Of a stretch of DNA of 10,518 nucleotides, positions 4,279 to 10,518 are shown piece after piece. Under the pieces are notes generated by a model. The model saw only the letters and a program-made list of their open reading frames with translations. It was not told the origin of the DNA and did not search any database. The position numbers and the translations under genes are program-made. Position 1 is the stretch's first letter, and every line of letters starts with the position of its first letter. The DNA is taken from NCBI GenBank assembly GCA_903898475.1, contig CAIUFU010000161.1:1-10518 (forward strand). The letters are read 5' to 3'. The DNA comes from an uncultured Alphaproteobacteria bacterium (GTDB lineage: Bacteria > Pseudomonadota > Alphaproteobacteria > Rickettsiales > UBA1997).

Positions 4279-7023
4279 ATGTTAAAATCTCAAAAGCCTT
4301 CAAAGCCTCGCCATCGAGCTTTCTCCCTCGTCGAAGTTTCAGCCGTCCTTATCATCATCGGCATCCTAATCGCCGGAGTATTCGCCGGTATTTCCCTAGT
4401 CAAAAAATTCCGCATCCAAGCCGCACAAAATCTAACCAAATCCTCTCCAATCTCTGGAATAAGTAGTAACGCTCTTTGGCTAGAGAGTAGCTTGGAAGAC
4501 AGCTTCTTAGATTCAGAAAGTAATGACACTTCTGCCATTAGCACTTGGACTGACCAGAAAGTTACGGGAAATAAATTATCAATCACCAGAGTTGGAACCG
4601 GCCCAACTTACGCCAACACAATCAACTACATTCACGCGGTAAAATTTTCTGGAAGCACTTCAAACTATTTAAAAATCGCTGACGCCAGCTTCTTAAACGG
4701 CACTAATTACACGATTGTGGTTCTAGAAAAAAGACAGGCGGCAAACGCTGGAAATTTCTTAAGCACCACTGACACCAGCGATGCTTTCGACAACAAACTA
4801 GCCATTGGTTACGCCAGTGACGGAGTAATCAATCACAGTCACAACTCAACCAACTACACTGTAAGTGCCTACACTGACTCAATCGATAAACCAAGACTCT
4901 TCGTCTTCACTCAAAGCTCAACTGAAGGTCAGAAGACTTACATTAACGGAACTTTAGCTGCGCAAGATACTAGTAAAACCACACTACTTTCTGGAGTAAC
5001 AACTCTGGCGATCGGCAAAGGCTACACTGGAGAAATCGGTGAGATTGCAATTTTTACCAAAGCTCTTTCCATCCCCGACAGAAAAGTAATTGAAGATTAC
5101 ATTGGGAAGAAATGGACCAGAAAACTTAATCGCAGTGTTGTTGGTAGTGGAATCACGGGCGGTACTGGCGACACCAGCAGCAACCCAAGCTGTATCGGCG
5201 GCACAGTTACCGATTCTGCAAGCAGCGGATGTGACAATTCTTGCACTGTGAGCGTGACAGGAGTTTCAACTCCAAGCTCAGTGGTTGACGGGGCTTCGGG
5301 AAATCTTACTTGCAACACTTCGCTGGGATATTCTGGCACTATTGCTTACAACTGCTCGGGTGGAGATTTGCATGCCTCTCCAAGTGCTTGTGCGTCAACT
5401 ACTTGCACAATCACCAGCGTTACTGGCTTTAACGACCAAACCGGTCTTGCTTATGCGGCAAGCGAGACAGCACTTTCTTCTCCTTGCGCAACAAATTACA
5501 CGCCAAGCACTTCACCAGCTCCGTCTTACACTTGCACAACAAGCGGATCTGCGACGATTACTGGAACTTGCACTCTCTCAGCTCCAACTAACAGCGTTGC
5601 GCCTACACTATCTGCCAGCTCTGCTGCGGTTGGTACTGCGATTAGTGTTTCAAGTACTGGAACTTGGTCGCCAACTCCAACTAGTTACACTTACGCTTGG
5701 TGGTGGTCGGATGGTACTCCTGCGGCGATTTCTGGAGCTACTTCTTCAAGTTACACTCCGGTTTCGGGGGACGCAGGACACACGCTGATTTGTAAAGTTT
5801 CTGCAACTAACTCAGGTGGAACTTCAACATCCCCAGCCTCCTCGAATGCGACGTCGGCGGTTACAAATCCTCCAACTAACAGTGTTGCTCCGGCGCTTTC
5901 TTCGACTTCTCCAGTAGTTGGCACTGCAGTTACTGTAACTACTGGAACTTGGTCAGGTTCGCCATCGAGCTACACTTACCAATGGTGGCGGGCGGATGGC
6001 ACTCCGGCGGCGATTTCTGGAGCTACTTCTTCGAGTTACACTCCGGTTTCAGGAGACGTTGGGCGCACTCTACTTTGTAAAGTTACGGCGACGGGTTCTG
6101 GCGGAACTTCTTCAGAGGTTTCTTCGAATACTAGTTCGGCGGTTGCAGCTACTGCAGGAGTCGATTGTACCGGAGGAACAATTACTACTCCAACAATATC
6201 AGGAACTACTTACACTCTGCACCAATTCACCTCGTCAGGAACTTTAACTTGTACCACAACTAAAACCGCTAAGATTCTTGTTGTAGCTGGCGGTGGCGGT
6301 GGTGGTGGCGTAATAGGCGGAGGCGGTGGAGCTGGAGGATTAATATATCAATCAAGTTACGCTTTAAGTGCTTCTAACTATTCAATAACAGTTGGATCTG
6401 GTGGCAATGGTGGAAGTGGATGGAATACGTCTGGACAAGATGGAAAAGTGGGAACTAATTCAGTATTTGATGTTAGTGGAGTAACGCAAACACTAACTGC
6501 TATTGGTGGAGGCGGAGGAGGCTATCACGCCGGAGCCACACCTTCAGGCAATAAAAATGGTGGATCAGGTGGCGGTAGAGCTGCTGAAGTAAACACTGGC
6601 AGTTCTGTAGTTGGAACAGGCACCTCTGGTCAAGGTAATAATGGTGGAGATCGTTACGGTAATGGATCTTACTTAGCTGGCGGCGGTGGCGGCGCCGGAT
6701 CTGTTGGTGCTAATGCTTCAAGTACAGTTGGTGGCAATGGGGGATCGGGAGTTAATTACAGCTCAACATTTGGAACTTCCGTTGGCAATAGTGGCTGGTT
6801 TGCGAGTGGCGGTGGCGGCGGCGTAAGAAATGGAAGCGGAAGCGGCGGAACTGCCTCAAGTGGCGGAGGCGGAAACGGAACTTCAACATCAGTAAAAGCA
6901 GGCAATGGTTTAGCAAATACTGGCGGCGGCGGTGGAGGTGCTGGATATAACACAGACACCTCTTCAATAATAGGCGGCAATGGAGGTAGTGGGGTTGTGA
7001 TTATTCTTTACCCAAGCTCTTAG
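4279..7023 (+). CDS. Prepilin-signal surface protein with LamG, Ig-like repeats and polyglycine domain
   Basis: This protein has 914 residues from the ATG at 4279. It starts with a basic leader and a type IV prepilin signal, HRA^FSLVE, with predicted cleavage after Ala14 and the conserved Glu at +5. A hydrophobic helix (about 20-41) follows, so it should be handled by a prepilin peptidase. Residues about 60-282 resemble a LamG/concanavalin-like carbohydrate-binding fold, including GEIGEIAIF and PDRKVIEDYIGKKW. A Cys-rich segment (about 305-435) follows. Two Ig-like repeats begin with PTNSVAP at 436 and 532 and share the WW-DGTPAAISGATSSSYTPVSGD core. Residues about 664-914 form a glycine-rich domain opening with AKILVVAGGGGGGG and ending GGSGVVIILYPSS, a layout known from glycine-rich domains of surface and phage-tail proteins. 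Its likely role is adhesion or cell-surface binding; this is inferred. No pilus assembly genes are visible nearby. Longer reading from a TTG at 4216 is rejected because that TTG lies in a −35 box. Confidence 0.85.
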   Translation: MLKSQKPSKPRHRAFSLVEVSAVLIIIGILIAGVFAGISLVKKFRIQAAQNLTKSSPISGISSNALWLESSLEDSFLDSESNDTSAISTWTDQKVTGNKLSITRVGTGPTYANTINYIHAVKFSGSTSNYLKIADASFLNGTNYTIVVLEKRQAANAGNFLSTTDTSDAFDNKLAIGYASDGVINHSHNSTNYTVSAYTDSIDKPRLFVFTQSSTEGQKTYINGTLAAQDTSKTTLLSGVTTLAIGKGYTGEIGEIAIFTKALSIPDRKVIEDYIGKKWTRKLNRSVVGSGITGGTGDTSSNPSCIGGTVTDSASSGCDNSCTVSVTGVSTPSSVVDGASGNLTCNTSLGYSGTIAYNCSGGDLHASPSACASTTCTITSVTGFNDQTGLAYAASETALSSPCATNYTPSTSPAPSYTCTTSGSATITGTCTLSAPTNSVAPTLSASSAAVGTAISVSSTGTWSPTPTSYTYAWWWSDGTPAAISGATSSSYTPVSGDAGHTLICKVSATNSGGTSTSPASSNATSAVTNPPTNSVAPALSSTSPVVGTAVTVTTGTWSGSPSSYTYQWWRADGTPAAISGATSSSYTPVSGDVGRTLLCKVTATGSGGTSSEVSSNTSSAVAATAGVDCTGGTITTPTISGTTYTLHQFTSSGTLTCTTTKTAKILVVAGGGGGGGVIGGGGGAGGLIYQSSYALSASNYSITVGSGGNGGSGWNTSGQDGKVGTNSVFDVSGVTQTLTAIGGGGGGYHAGATPSGNKNGGSGGGRAAEVNTGSSVVGTGTSGQGNNGGDRYGNGSYLAGGGGGAGSVGANASSTVGGNGGSGVNYSSTFGTSVGNSGWFASGGGGGVRNGSGSGGTASSGGGGNGTSTSVKAGNGLANTGGGGGGAGYNTDTSSIIGGNGGSGVVIILYPSS
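5584..6144 (+). repeat. Two tandem Ig-like coding repeats
   Basis: Two units of about 95 codons lie within the surface protein, at roughly 5584-5865 and 5872-6144. At DNA level, 5722-5765 and 6007-6050 (44 bases) differ at a single position, while the flanks are more diverged. This indicates duplication with a locally conserved or converted core. Confidence 0.8.
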
Positions 7024-7066
7024 AAACACGAGCGCAACCCGCGCACCAACATATTCATTTCTTCGT

Positions 7067-7139
7067 TAAAATTCTAACGCAGCGCTGGATGGAGTTTGTA
7101 ACTCCGTCTGCATGTTAATTCTTCCCCTAAAATTCTAAC
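7067..7139 (+). repeat. Direct repeats flanking palindrome copy 3
   Basis: The 12-base sequence TAAAATTCTAAC occurs at 7067-7078 and 7128-7139. Each is preceded by a related TTCTTC stretch. The two copies bracket the palindrome at 7086-7110. This looks like a target duplication or a local 61-base duplication; the sequence alone does not decide. Confidence 0.6.
7086..7110 (+). repeat. REP-like palindrome, copy 3
   Basis: TGGATGGAGTT, loop TGT, AACTCCGTCTG. All three departures from perfect pairing are G-T oppositions, so the hairpin survives in RNA through G-U wobble. It has the same layout as copies 1 and 2, and shares the GCGCTGG prefix and CATGTT suffix with copy 2 read on the minus strand. 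Confidence 0.7.
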
Positions 7140-7154
7140 TTACTTAGTTCAAAA

Positions 7155-7865
7155 GTGAAAAAACCCATCGCAGAAAAGCAAATCGAAATCGAAGGGATTT
7201 CGATTCTGCTGCTGCAAAAAAGAATCAGAAATTTGCACCTGAGAATCTTGCCTCCTTTGGGTGAGGTGAGGGTTTCAGCGCCAGTGCGCCTTAGTTTGGT
7301 GCAGATTAAAAAGTTTGTAACGCAGCGTCTTGATTGGATTCGCGCTAAACAAATTGAAGTTCGTGCGCGCAAAATAATCGCGCCGCCAAAATTTATTTCT
7401 GGTGAAATTCACGATTTTTTTGGTGAAAAATTTGAGCTGCGAGTAGTTGAAAACAGCAAGTCAAACTCGGTTGTAATTGATGAGAATTTTCTTGAACTGC
7501 GCGCCAAAAAAACCACAACCATTTTGCAGCGTAAAAAAATTTTAGATGATTTTTACCGCGTCAATTTAGCAGAAAAAATTCCCGCTCTTGCCGAAAAATA
7601 TGAAGAAAAAATGGGCAAAAAAGTTGCCGAATTTCGCATCAAAAAAATGACCACGCGCTGGGGAACTTGCAACGTCAGAGCTCGCCGTATCTGGCTTAGT
7701 CTTGAATTGGCGAAAAAGCCGATTGAATGTTTGGAGATGATTGTAGTTCACGAAATGACACATCTTTTTGAACGCGGCCACAATAAAAAATTCTACGCGC
7801 TGATGGATCATTTTTTTCCGCAGTGGAAATTGTGGGATGCTAAGCTCAAGCATAAAATTTGTTAA
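7155..7865 (+). CDS. YgjP-type (DUF45) zinc metallopeptidase
   Basis: This 236-residue protein is of the YgjP/DUF45 family, also called M48-like or WLM-related. The C-terminal half carries TTRWGTCN (166-173), typical of the family, and the zinc motif HEMTH (199-203). GHN at 208-210 supplies the likely third ligand, and FFPQWK (220-225) is near the end. No signal peptide is apparent, so the protein is probably cytoplasmic. Family members are widespread and mostly uncharacterised, often found near restriction or housekeeping genes; the substrate is unknown. The start is GTG at 7155 (MKKPIAEKQIEIEG), consistent with usual family length; no strong Shine-Dalgarno is seen. The gene stands alone between the palindromic repeat region and a small hypothetical gene. 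Confidence 0.88.
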   Translation: MKKPIAEKQIEIEGISILLLQKRIRNLHLRILPPLGEVRVSAPVRLSLVQIKKFVTQRLDWIRAKQIEVRARKIIAPPKFISGEIHDFFGEKFELRVVENSKSNSVVIDENFLELRAKKTTTILQRKKILDDFYRVNLAEKIPALAEKYEEKMGKKVAEFRIKKMTTRWGTCNVRARRIWLSLELAKKPIECLEMIVVHEMTHLFERGHNKKFYALMDHFFPQWKLWDAKLKHKIC

Positions 7866-7946
7866 AAAATACTCTGGGTTGTTTTTATTGAACTAAACTA
7901 AGTAGCGCAGGTTTATTTAATATTGCTTTTCTGAAAGCTATGTAGA

Positions 7947-7973
7947 GCTTGCCAATTTTCTGCTTAAGCAAGC
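7947..7973. repeat. Short inverted repeat in the intergenic gap
   Basis: GCTTGC (7947-7952) and GCAAGC (7968-7973) can pair around a 15-base loop, about 20 bases before the small gene at 7994. There is no following T-run. It may be a leader structure or chance. Confidence 0.3.
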
Positions 7974-7993
7974 AATCAAAGTCCAGATAACAT

Positions 7994-8248
7994 ATGAAAA
8001 AATCATTTAATCCTTTGCACGCAGTTAGTTTTGTAGAAACGCAGAGATATCATGAGGCAAAAAGAGCAAAAGAAGAAAATGAAAGCATGAAAGTTCAAGA
8101 TGGCGCTAAAGATGAAGACAATGATAGCGTAGCTGCGGTTACAGGTGAAGTTCACAAGCACAGAATGATCAGAGAATCATTAGATAGCATTCGTAAGCTT
8201 GTTGAAAAGCAAAAAATTGAGGCGGCTAAACGTTCTGGCTCTAGATAG
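7994..8248 (+). CDS. Small charged hypothetical protein
   Basis: This 84-residue protein is not recognised. It is highly charged and hydrophilic, with an acidic middle (DGAKDEDND, about 36-44) and a basic helical C-terminus (RESLDSIRKLVEKQKIEAAKR) that could form a short coiled coil. It has no Cys, no membrane segment and no signal peptide. The ATG at 7994 is preceded by a weak purine stretch. Its last 8 bases overlap the last 8 bases of the minus-strand rimM gene, with each stop codon inside the overlap. Codon use looks normal for the window, which supports a real gene, but no family evidence backs it. Confidence 0.6.
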   Translation: MKKSFNPLHAVSFVETQRYHEAKRAKEENESMKVQDGAKDEDNDSVAAVTGEVHKHRMIRESLDSIRKLVEKQKIEAAKRSGSR

Positions 8249-8819
8249 AGTTTTGATTTTGTTTTTTGGATTCAAGATCCTCAACAACTTCTGGTGCGTC
8301 AAAGCGAATAAAATTTTCTTTCAAATTTACTTCCGGAAAAAACTCATTTTTAAAAGAAAAATTATCGATTTTTCCAAGGCCGGTTTTGACGTCGGTTTTG
8401 GTGAATTCAATCTCGATAATCCCGCCAGCACCCAAGTCTAGAACGTTTAAAACTTTGCCGATTTTTTTTGACTCCATGTCAATTACATCCATGCCAATCA
8501 AGTCGGCGTAGTAAAATTCATTTTCATCAAGATCTTCAAATTCTTCGCGAGAGACGAAAAATTCTTGTCCGCGCAAAAGTTCTGCGGCGTTGCGGTCGTT
8601 AACGCCATCGATTTTTGCGATTAAAATTGGATTACCAGAACTAGTGCCAATTACGGTTTTATTTTTGTTGGTGATTTTGATTTTAACTGGATTTTCGTTG
8701 GCATCAAAAAGCGAATATTCTTCGATTTTATGCGGGCTGTCAGAATAGACGATGATCTTAACTTCGCCTTTGATTCCAAAGACTGAATTGACTTTTGCTA
8801 GAAGAATTTTTTTGGTCAT
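8241..8819 (-). CDS. rimM: Ribosome maturation factor RimM
   Basis: RimM (192 residues) assists late 30S assembly, binding ribosomal protein S19 and aiding maturation of the 16S rRNA head domain. The N-terminal RimM beta-barrel is marked by KVNSVFGIKGEVKI (9-22). The C-terminal PRC-barrel is marked by EFYYADLIGMDVID (about 101-114), GKVLNVLDLGAGGIIEIE, and the closing block NEFFPEVNLKENFI. A short charged tail follows (ESKKQNQNSI). Its start is 12 bases downstream of the nusB stop, indicating a nusB-rimM operon. This differs from the common rpsP-rimM-trmD order. The 3' end overlaps the convergent small gene by 8 bases. Confidence 0.93.
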   Translation of the reverse strand: MTKKILLAKVNSVFGIKGEVKIIVYSDSPHKIEEYSLFDANENPVKIKITNKNKTVIGTSSGNPILIAKIDGVNDRNAAELLRGQEFFVSREEFEDLDENEFYYADLIGMDVIDMESKKIGKVLNVLDLGAGGIIEIEFTKTDVKTGLGKIDNFSFKNEFFPEVNLKENFIRFDAPEVVEDLESKKQNQNSI

Positions 8820-8831
8820 TATTTTGTTTTT

Positions 8832-9314
8832 TTAAATGAATTCAGCTGCGCGAAATTTTTTCGCCAAAGCATCAAGTGTAGCATTAATAAAAGTCAGACG
8901 CTTCTTATCAAAAAAGCTCGCTGCAATATCAACATATTCGCCAACTACAACTTTCGCCGGAATTGCCGGCAGAAATTTTAACTCAAATGCCGCAAGGCGC
9001 AGAATCTGCAGCGAAACATCTTCGAGCTTATCTAAACTCCAATCGCCTTTTAGAAATTCAGTGATTTCGGCGTCAAGTTTTTCGCCATCAAGCGATAGGC
9101 CCAAAATCAAATTATTTAAAAAACTTTCATCAATTTCTTTGCGGAAAGACGAGGTTTCAAGCTCGGGATCGAGCAAATAATTTTCGATTAATTCTTCTTT
9201 GATTTCTTCCAATTTTCTTTCGCGATTAAAAAAATCATATTGGTAGAAAATCTGCACTGCCATCAGGCGGGACAAGGCTTTCTTGTAATTTAAGGCTTTT
9301 GGTTTTTTGCTCAT
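8832..9314 (-). CDS. nusB: Transcription antitermination factor NusB
   Basis: This 160-residue all-helical protein belongs to the NusB family. NusB with NusE (S10) binds boxA RNA and prevents premature Rho-dependent termination in rRNA operons. Recognisable family segments are SRLMAVQIFYQYDF (15-28), then LEDVSLQILRLAAFELKFLP (about 96-115), then IPAKVVVGEYVDIAASF, and FINATLDALAKKFR near the C-terminus. Length is typical. It is the first gene of a probable nusB-rimM operon and is divergent from carB across a 91-base gap. The ATG at 9314 is the only start that fits the family N-terminus. Confidence 0.94.
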   Translation of the reverse strand: MSKKPKALNYKKALSRLMAVQIFYQYDFFNRERKLEEIKEELIENYLLDPELETSSFRKEIDESFLNNLILGLSLDGEKLDAEITEFLKGDWSLDKLEDVSLQILRLAAFELKFLPAIPAKVVVGEYVDIAASFFDKKRLTFINATLDALAKKFRAAEFI

Positions 9315-9333
9315 TATTTAGGAACTCGATTGA

Positions 9334-9362
9334 TTGACTTTTGACGTCTGCGCTTTTTAAAT
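9334..9362 (+). promoter_or_regulatory. Sigma70-type promoter for carB
   Basis: TTGACT (9334-9339, 5/6 match to −35) is followed after exactly 17 bases by TTAAAT (9357-9362, 4/6 match to −10). Transcription would start near 9369, about 37 bases before the carB ATG. This start point would lie downstream of the in-frame ATG at 9361, which is therefore unlikely to be used. Confidence 0.55.
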
Positions 9363-9405
9363 GCGCCTGAAAATTTTCACATCCTTTTTCTCTTTAAAAA
9401 ATCCC

Positions 9406-10518
9406 ATGCCAAAAAGAACAGACATTAAGTCCATCCTCATCATCGGGGCTGGACCAATCGTTATCGGACAAGCTTGCGAGTTTGATTATTCCGGAACGCA
9501 AGCCTGCAAAGCGCTTAGAGAAGAGGGCTATCGCGTCATTTTGATCAACTCAAATCCGGCGACGATTATGACCGATCCAGACATTGCGGATCGTACATAC
9601 ATCGAGCCAATCAATGCTGAAATTGTTGAAGAAATTATCAAAAAAGAAAAACCAGACGCAATTTTGCCAACCGTTGGCGGACAAACGGCTTTGAACTGCG
9701 CCATTGATTTAGCAAAAAAAGGAATACTTGCCAAATACGGCGTAGAGCTGATCGGCGCTTCAATTGAGGCAATTAACAAAGCTGAAGATCGCGCTCTTTT
9801 TCAAAAAGCCATGGATAAAATCGGTCTTGAAACCCCGAAAAACGCCATTGTTCACAATATGGAAGAAGCTTGGGCGGTGTTTGAAGATATTGGTTTGCCG
9901 GCAATTATTAGACCATCTTTCACCATGGGTGGCGCGGGTGGAGGTGTTGCTTACACCAAAGAAGAATATCAAAATATTATCGAATACGGCCTAACCATTT
10001 CACCAACTCACGAAGTGCTAATTGATGAGTCAATCATCGGTTGGAAAGAATATGAAATGGAAGTGGTGCGTGACAAAAACGACAACACCATCATCATTTG
10101 CTCGATCGAAAATGTTGACCCGATGGGTGTACATACCGGCGACTCAATCACAGTTGCGCCAGCTCTAACTTTGACTGACAAAGAATATCAGCGCATGCGT
10201 AATGCATCAATTGCGGTGCTGCGCGAAATCGGTGTTGAAACTGGTGGATCAAATGTGCAATTCGCGGTGAACCCTGCTGATGGACGCATGACGGTGATTG
10301 AAATGAACCCACGTGTTTCTAGATCTTCAGCGCTTGCTTCAAAAGCGACGGGTTTCCCAATCGCCAAAGTTGCGGCGAAATTGGCAGTTGGCTACACGTT
10401 AGATGAAATCAAAAATGACATCACGGGCGGCGCAACTCCAGCCTCGTTTGAACCAACTATTGATTACGTAATTACCAAAATTCCAAAGTTCACTTTTGAG
10501 AAATTTAAAGGCAGCGAC
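9406..10518 (+). CDS. carB: Carbamoyl-phosphate synthase large subunit CarB (5' part, runs off the window)
   Basis: The first 371 codons of CarB are present, open to the window edge. The full protein is usually about 1,070-1,100 residues. CarB uses two ATP, bicarbonate and ammonia (from glutamine via CarA) to make carbamoyl phosphate for pyrimidine and arginine synthesis. The visible part is the first ATP-grasp (carboxyphosphate) half. It opens with MPKRTDIKSILIIGAGPIVI and has the glycine-rich loop FTMGGAGGG (172-180). Residues R129, R169, H243, E299 and N301 fall at the same numbers as the E. coli ATP and metal ligands, supporting both the start and activity. An in-frame ATG at 9361 would add 15 residues, but it overlaps the proposed −10 box and is not part of the family. 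No carA is adjacent upstream. Confidence 0.95.
   Translation, partial: MPKRTDIKSILIIGAGPIVIGQACEFDYSGTQACKALREEGYRVILINSNPATIMTDPDIADRTYIEPINAEIVEEIIKKEKPDAILPTVGGQTALNCAIDLAKKGILAKYGVELIGASIEAINKAEDRALFQKAMDKIGLETPKNAIVHNMEEAWAVFEDIGLPAIIRPSFTMGGAGGGVAYTKEEYQNIIEYGLTISPTHEVLIDESIIGWKEYEMEVVRDKNDNTIIICSIENVDPMGVHTGDSITVAPALTLTDKEYQRMRNASIAVLREIGVETGGSNVQFAVNPADGRMTVIEMNPRVSRSSALASKATGFPIAKVAAKLAVGYTLDEIKNDITGGATPASFEPTIDYVITKIPKFTFEKFKGSD

Noticed and set aside
6752..6980. Two overlapping Pro- and Leu/Arg-rich minus-strand frames of 71 and 74 codons
   Set aside because: They are the complement of GGN glycine codons in the surface protein; composition alone explains the open frames.
7888..7917. 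Possible promoter TTGAAC with a TTTATT −10 ahead of the small gene
   Set aside because: The −10 match and spacing are poor, in a very AT-rich gap; not distinguishable from background.
9361..9405. 15-residue N-terminal extension of CarB
   Set aside because: CarB normally starts MPKRTDIK, and the upstream ATG overlaps the proposed −10 box. The E. coli-equivalent numbering of ligand residues also fits the start at 9406.

Overview
The window is moderately AT-rich bacterial chromosome. It most likely comes from an alphaproteobacterium in or near the Rickettsiales/Holosporales-type lineages. That placement is inferred from the style of the housekeeping proteins (CarB, NusB, RimM, RhlE-like helicases), the base composition and the prepilin/LamG/glycine-rich surface protein; no rRNA or other strong marker is present. 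No phage, insertion sequence, CRISPR array or tRNA was found.

Layout, left to right: (1) the last codons of a gene entering from the left, possibly trmD. (2) Two paralogous RhlE-type DEAD-box RNA helicases, convergent, at 93-1649 (+) and 1847-3865 (-). They are separated by a perfect bidirectional terminator and a pair of palindromic repeats in opposite orientation. (3) A 413-base non-coding stretch, 3866-4278. It carries a probable structured RNA with the size and several hallmarks of 6S RNA, followed by a good promoter for the next gene. (4) A 914-residue secreted or pilus-associated protein: class III/IV prepilin signal, LamG/concanavalin-like domain, Cys-rich linker, two Ig-like repeats and a long glycine-rich C-terminal domain. 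(5) A third copy of the palindromic repeat, then a YgjP-type zinc metallopeptidase. (6) A small charged hypothetical protein whose 3' end overlaps the 3' end of rimM. (7) A nusB-rimM operon on the minus strand. (8) The first 371 codons of carB, divergent from nusB, with a recognisable promoter.

Most genes are core information-processing or metabolic functions: RNA remodelling (two RhlE-like helicases), ribosome maturation (RimM), transcription antitermination for rRNA (NusB), possible RNA polymerase regulation (6S-like RNA) and carbamoyl phosphate synthesis (CarB). The accessory material is the large surface protein and the dispersed palindromes. The points most worth a second look are the 6S-like RNA, the palindrome family with an invariant TGT loop, the composite prepilin-polyglycine protein, and the short hydrophobic islands shared by the otherwise dissimilar tails of the two helicases.
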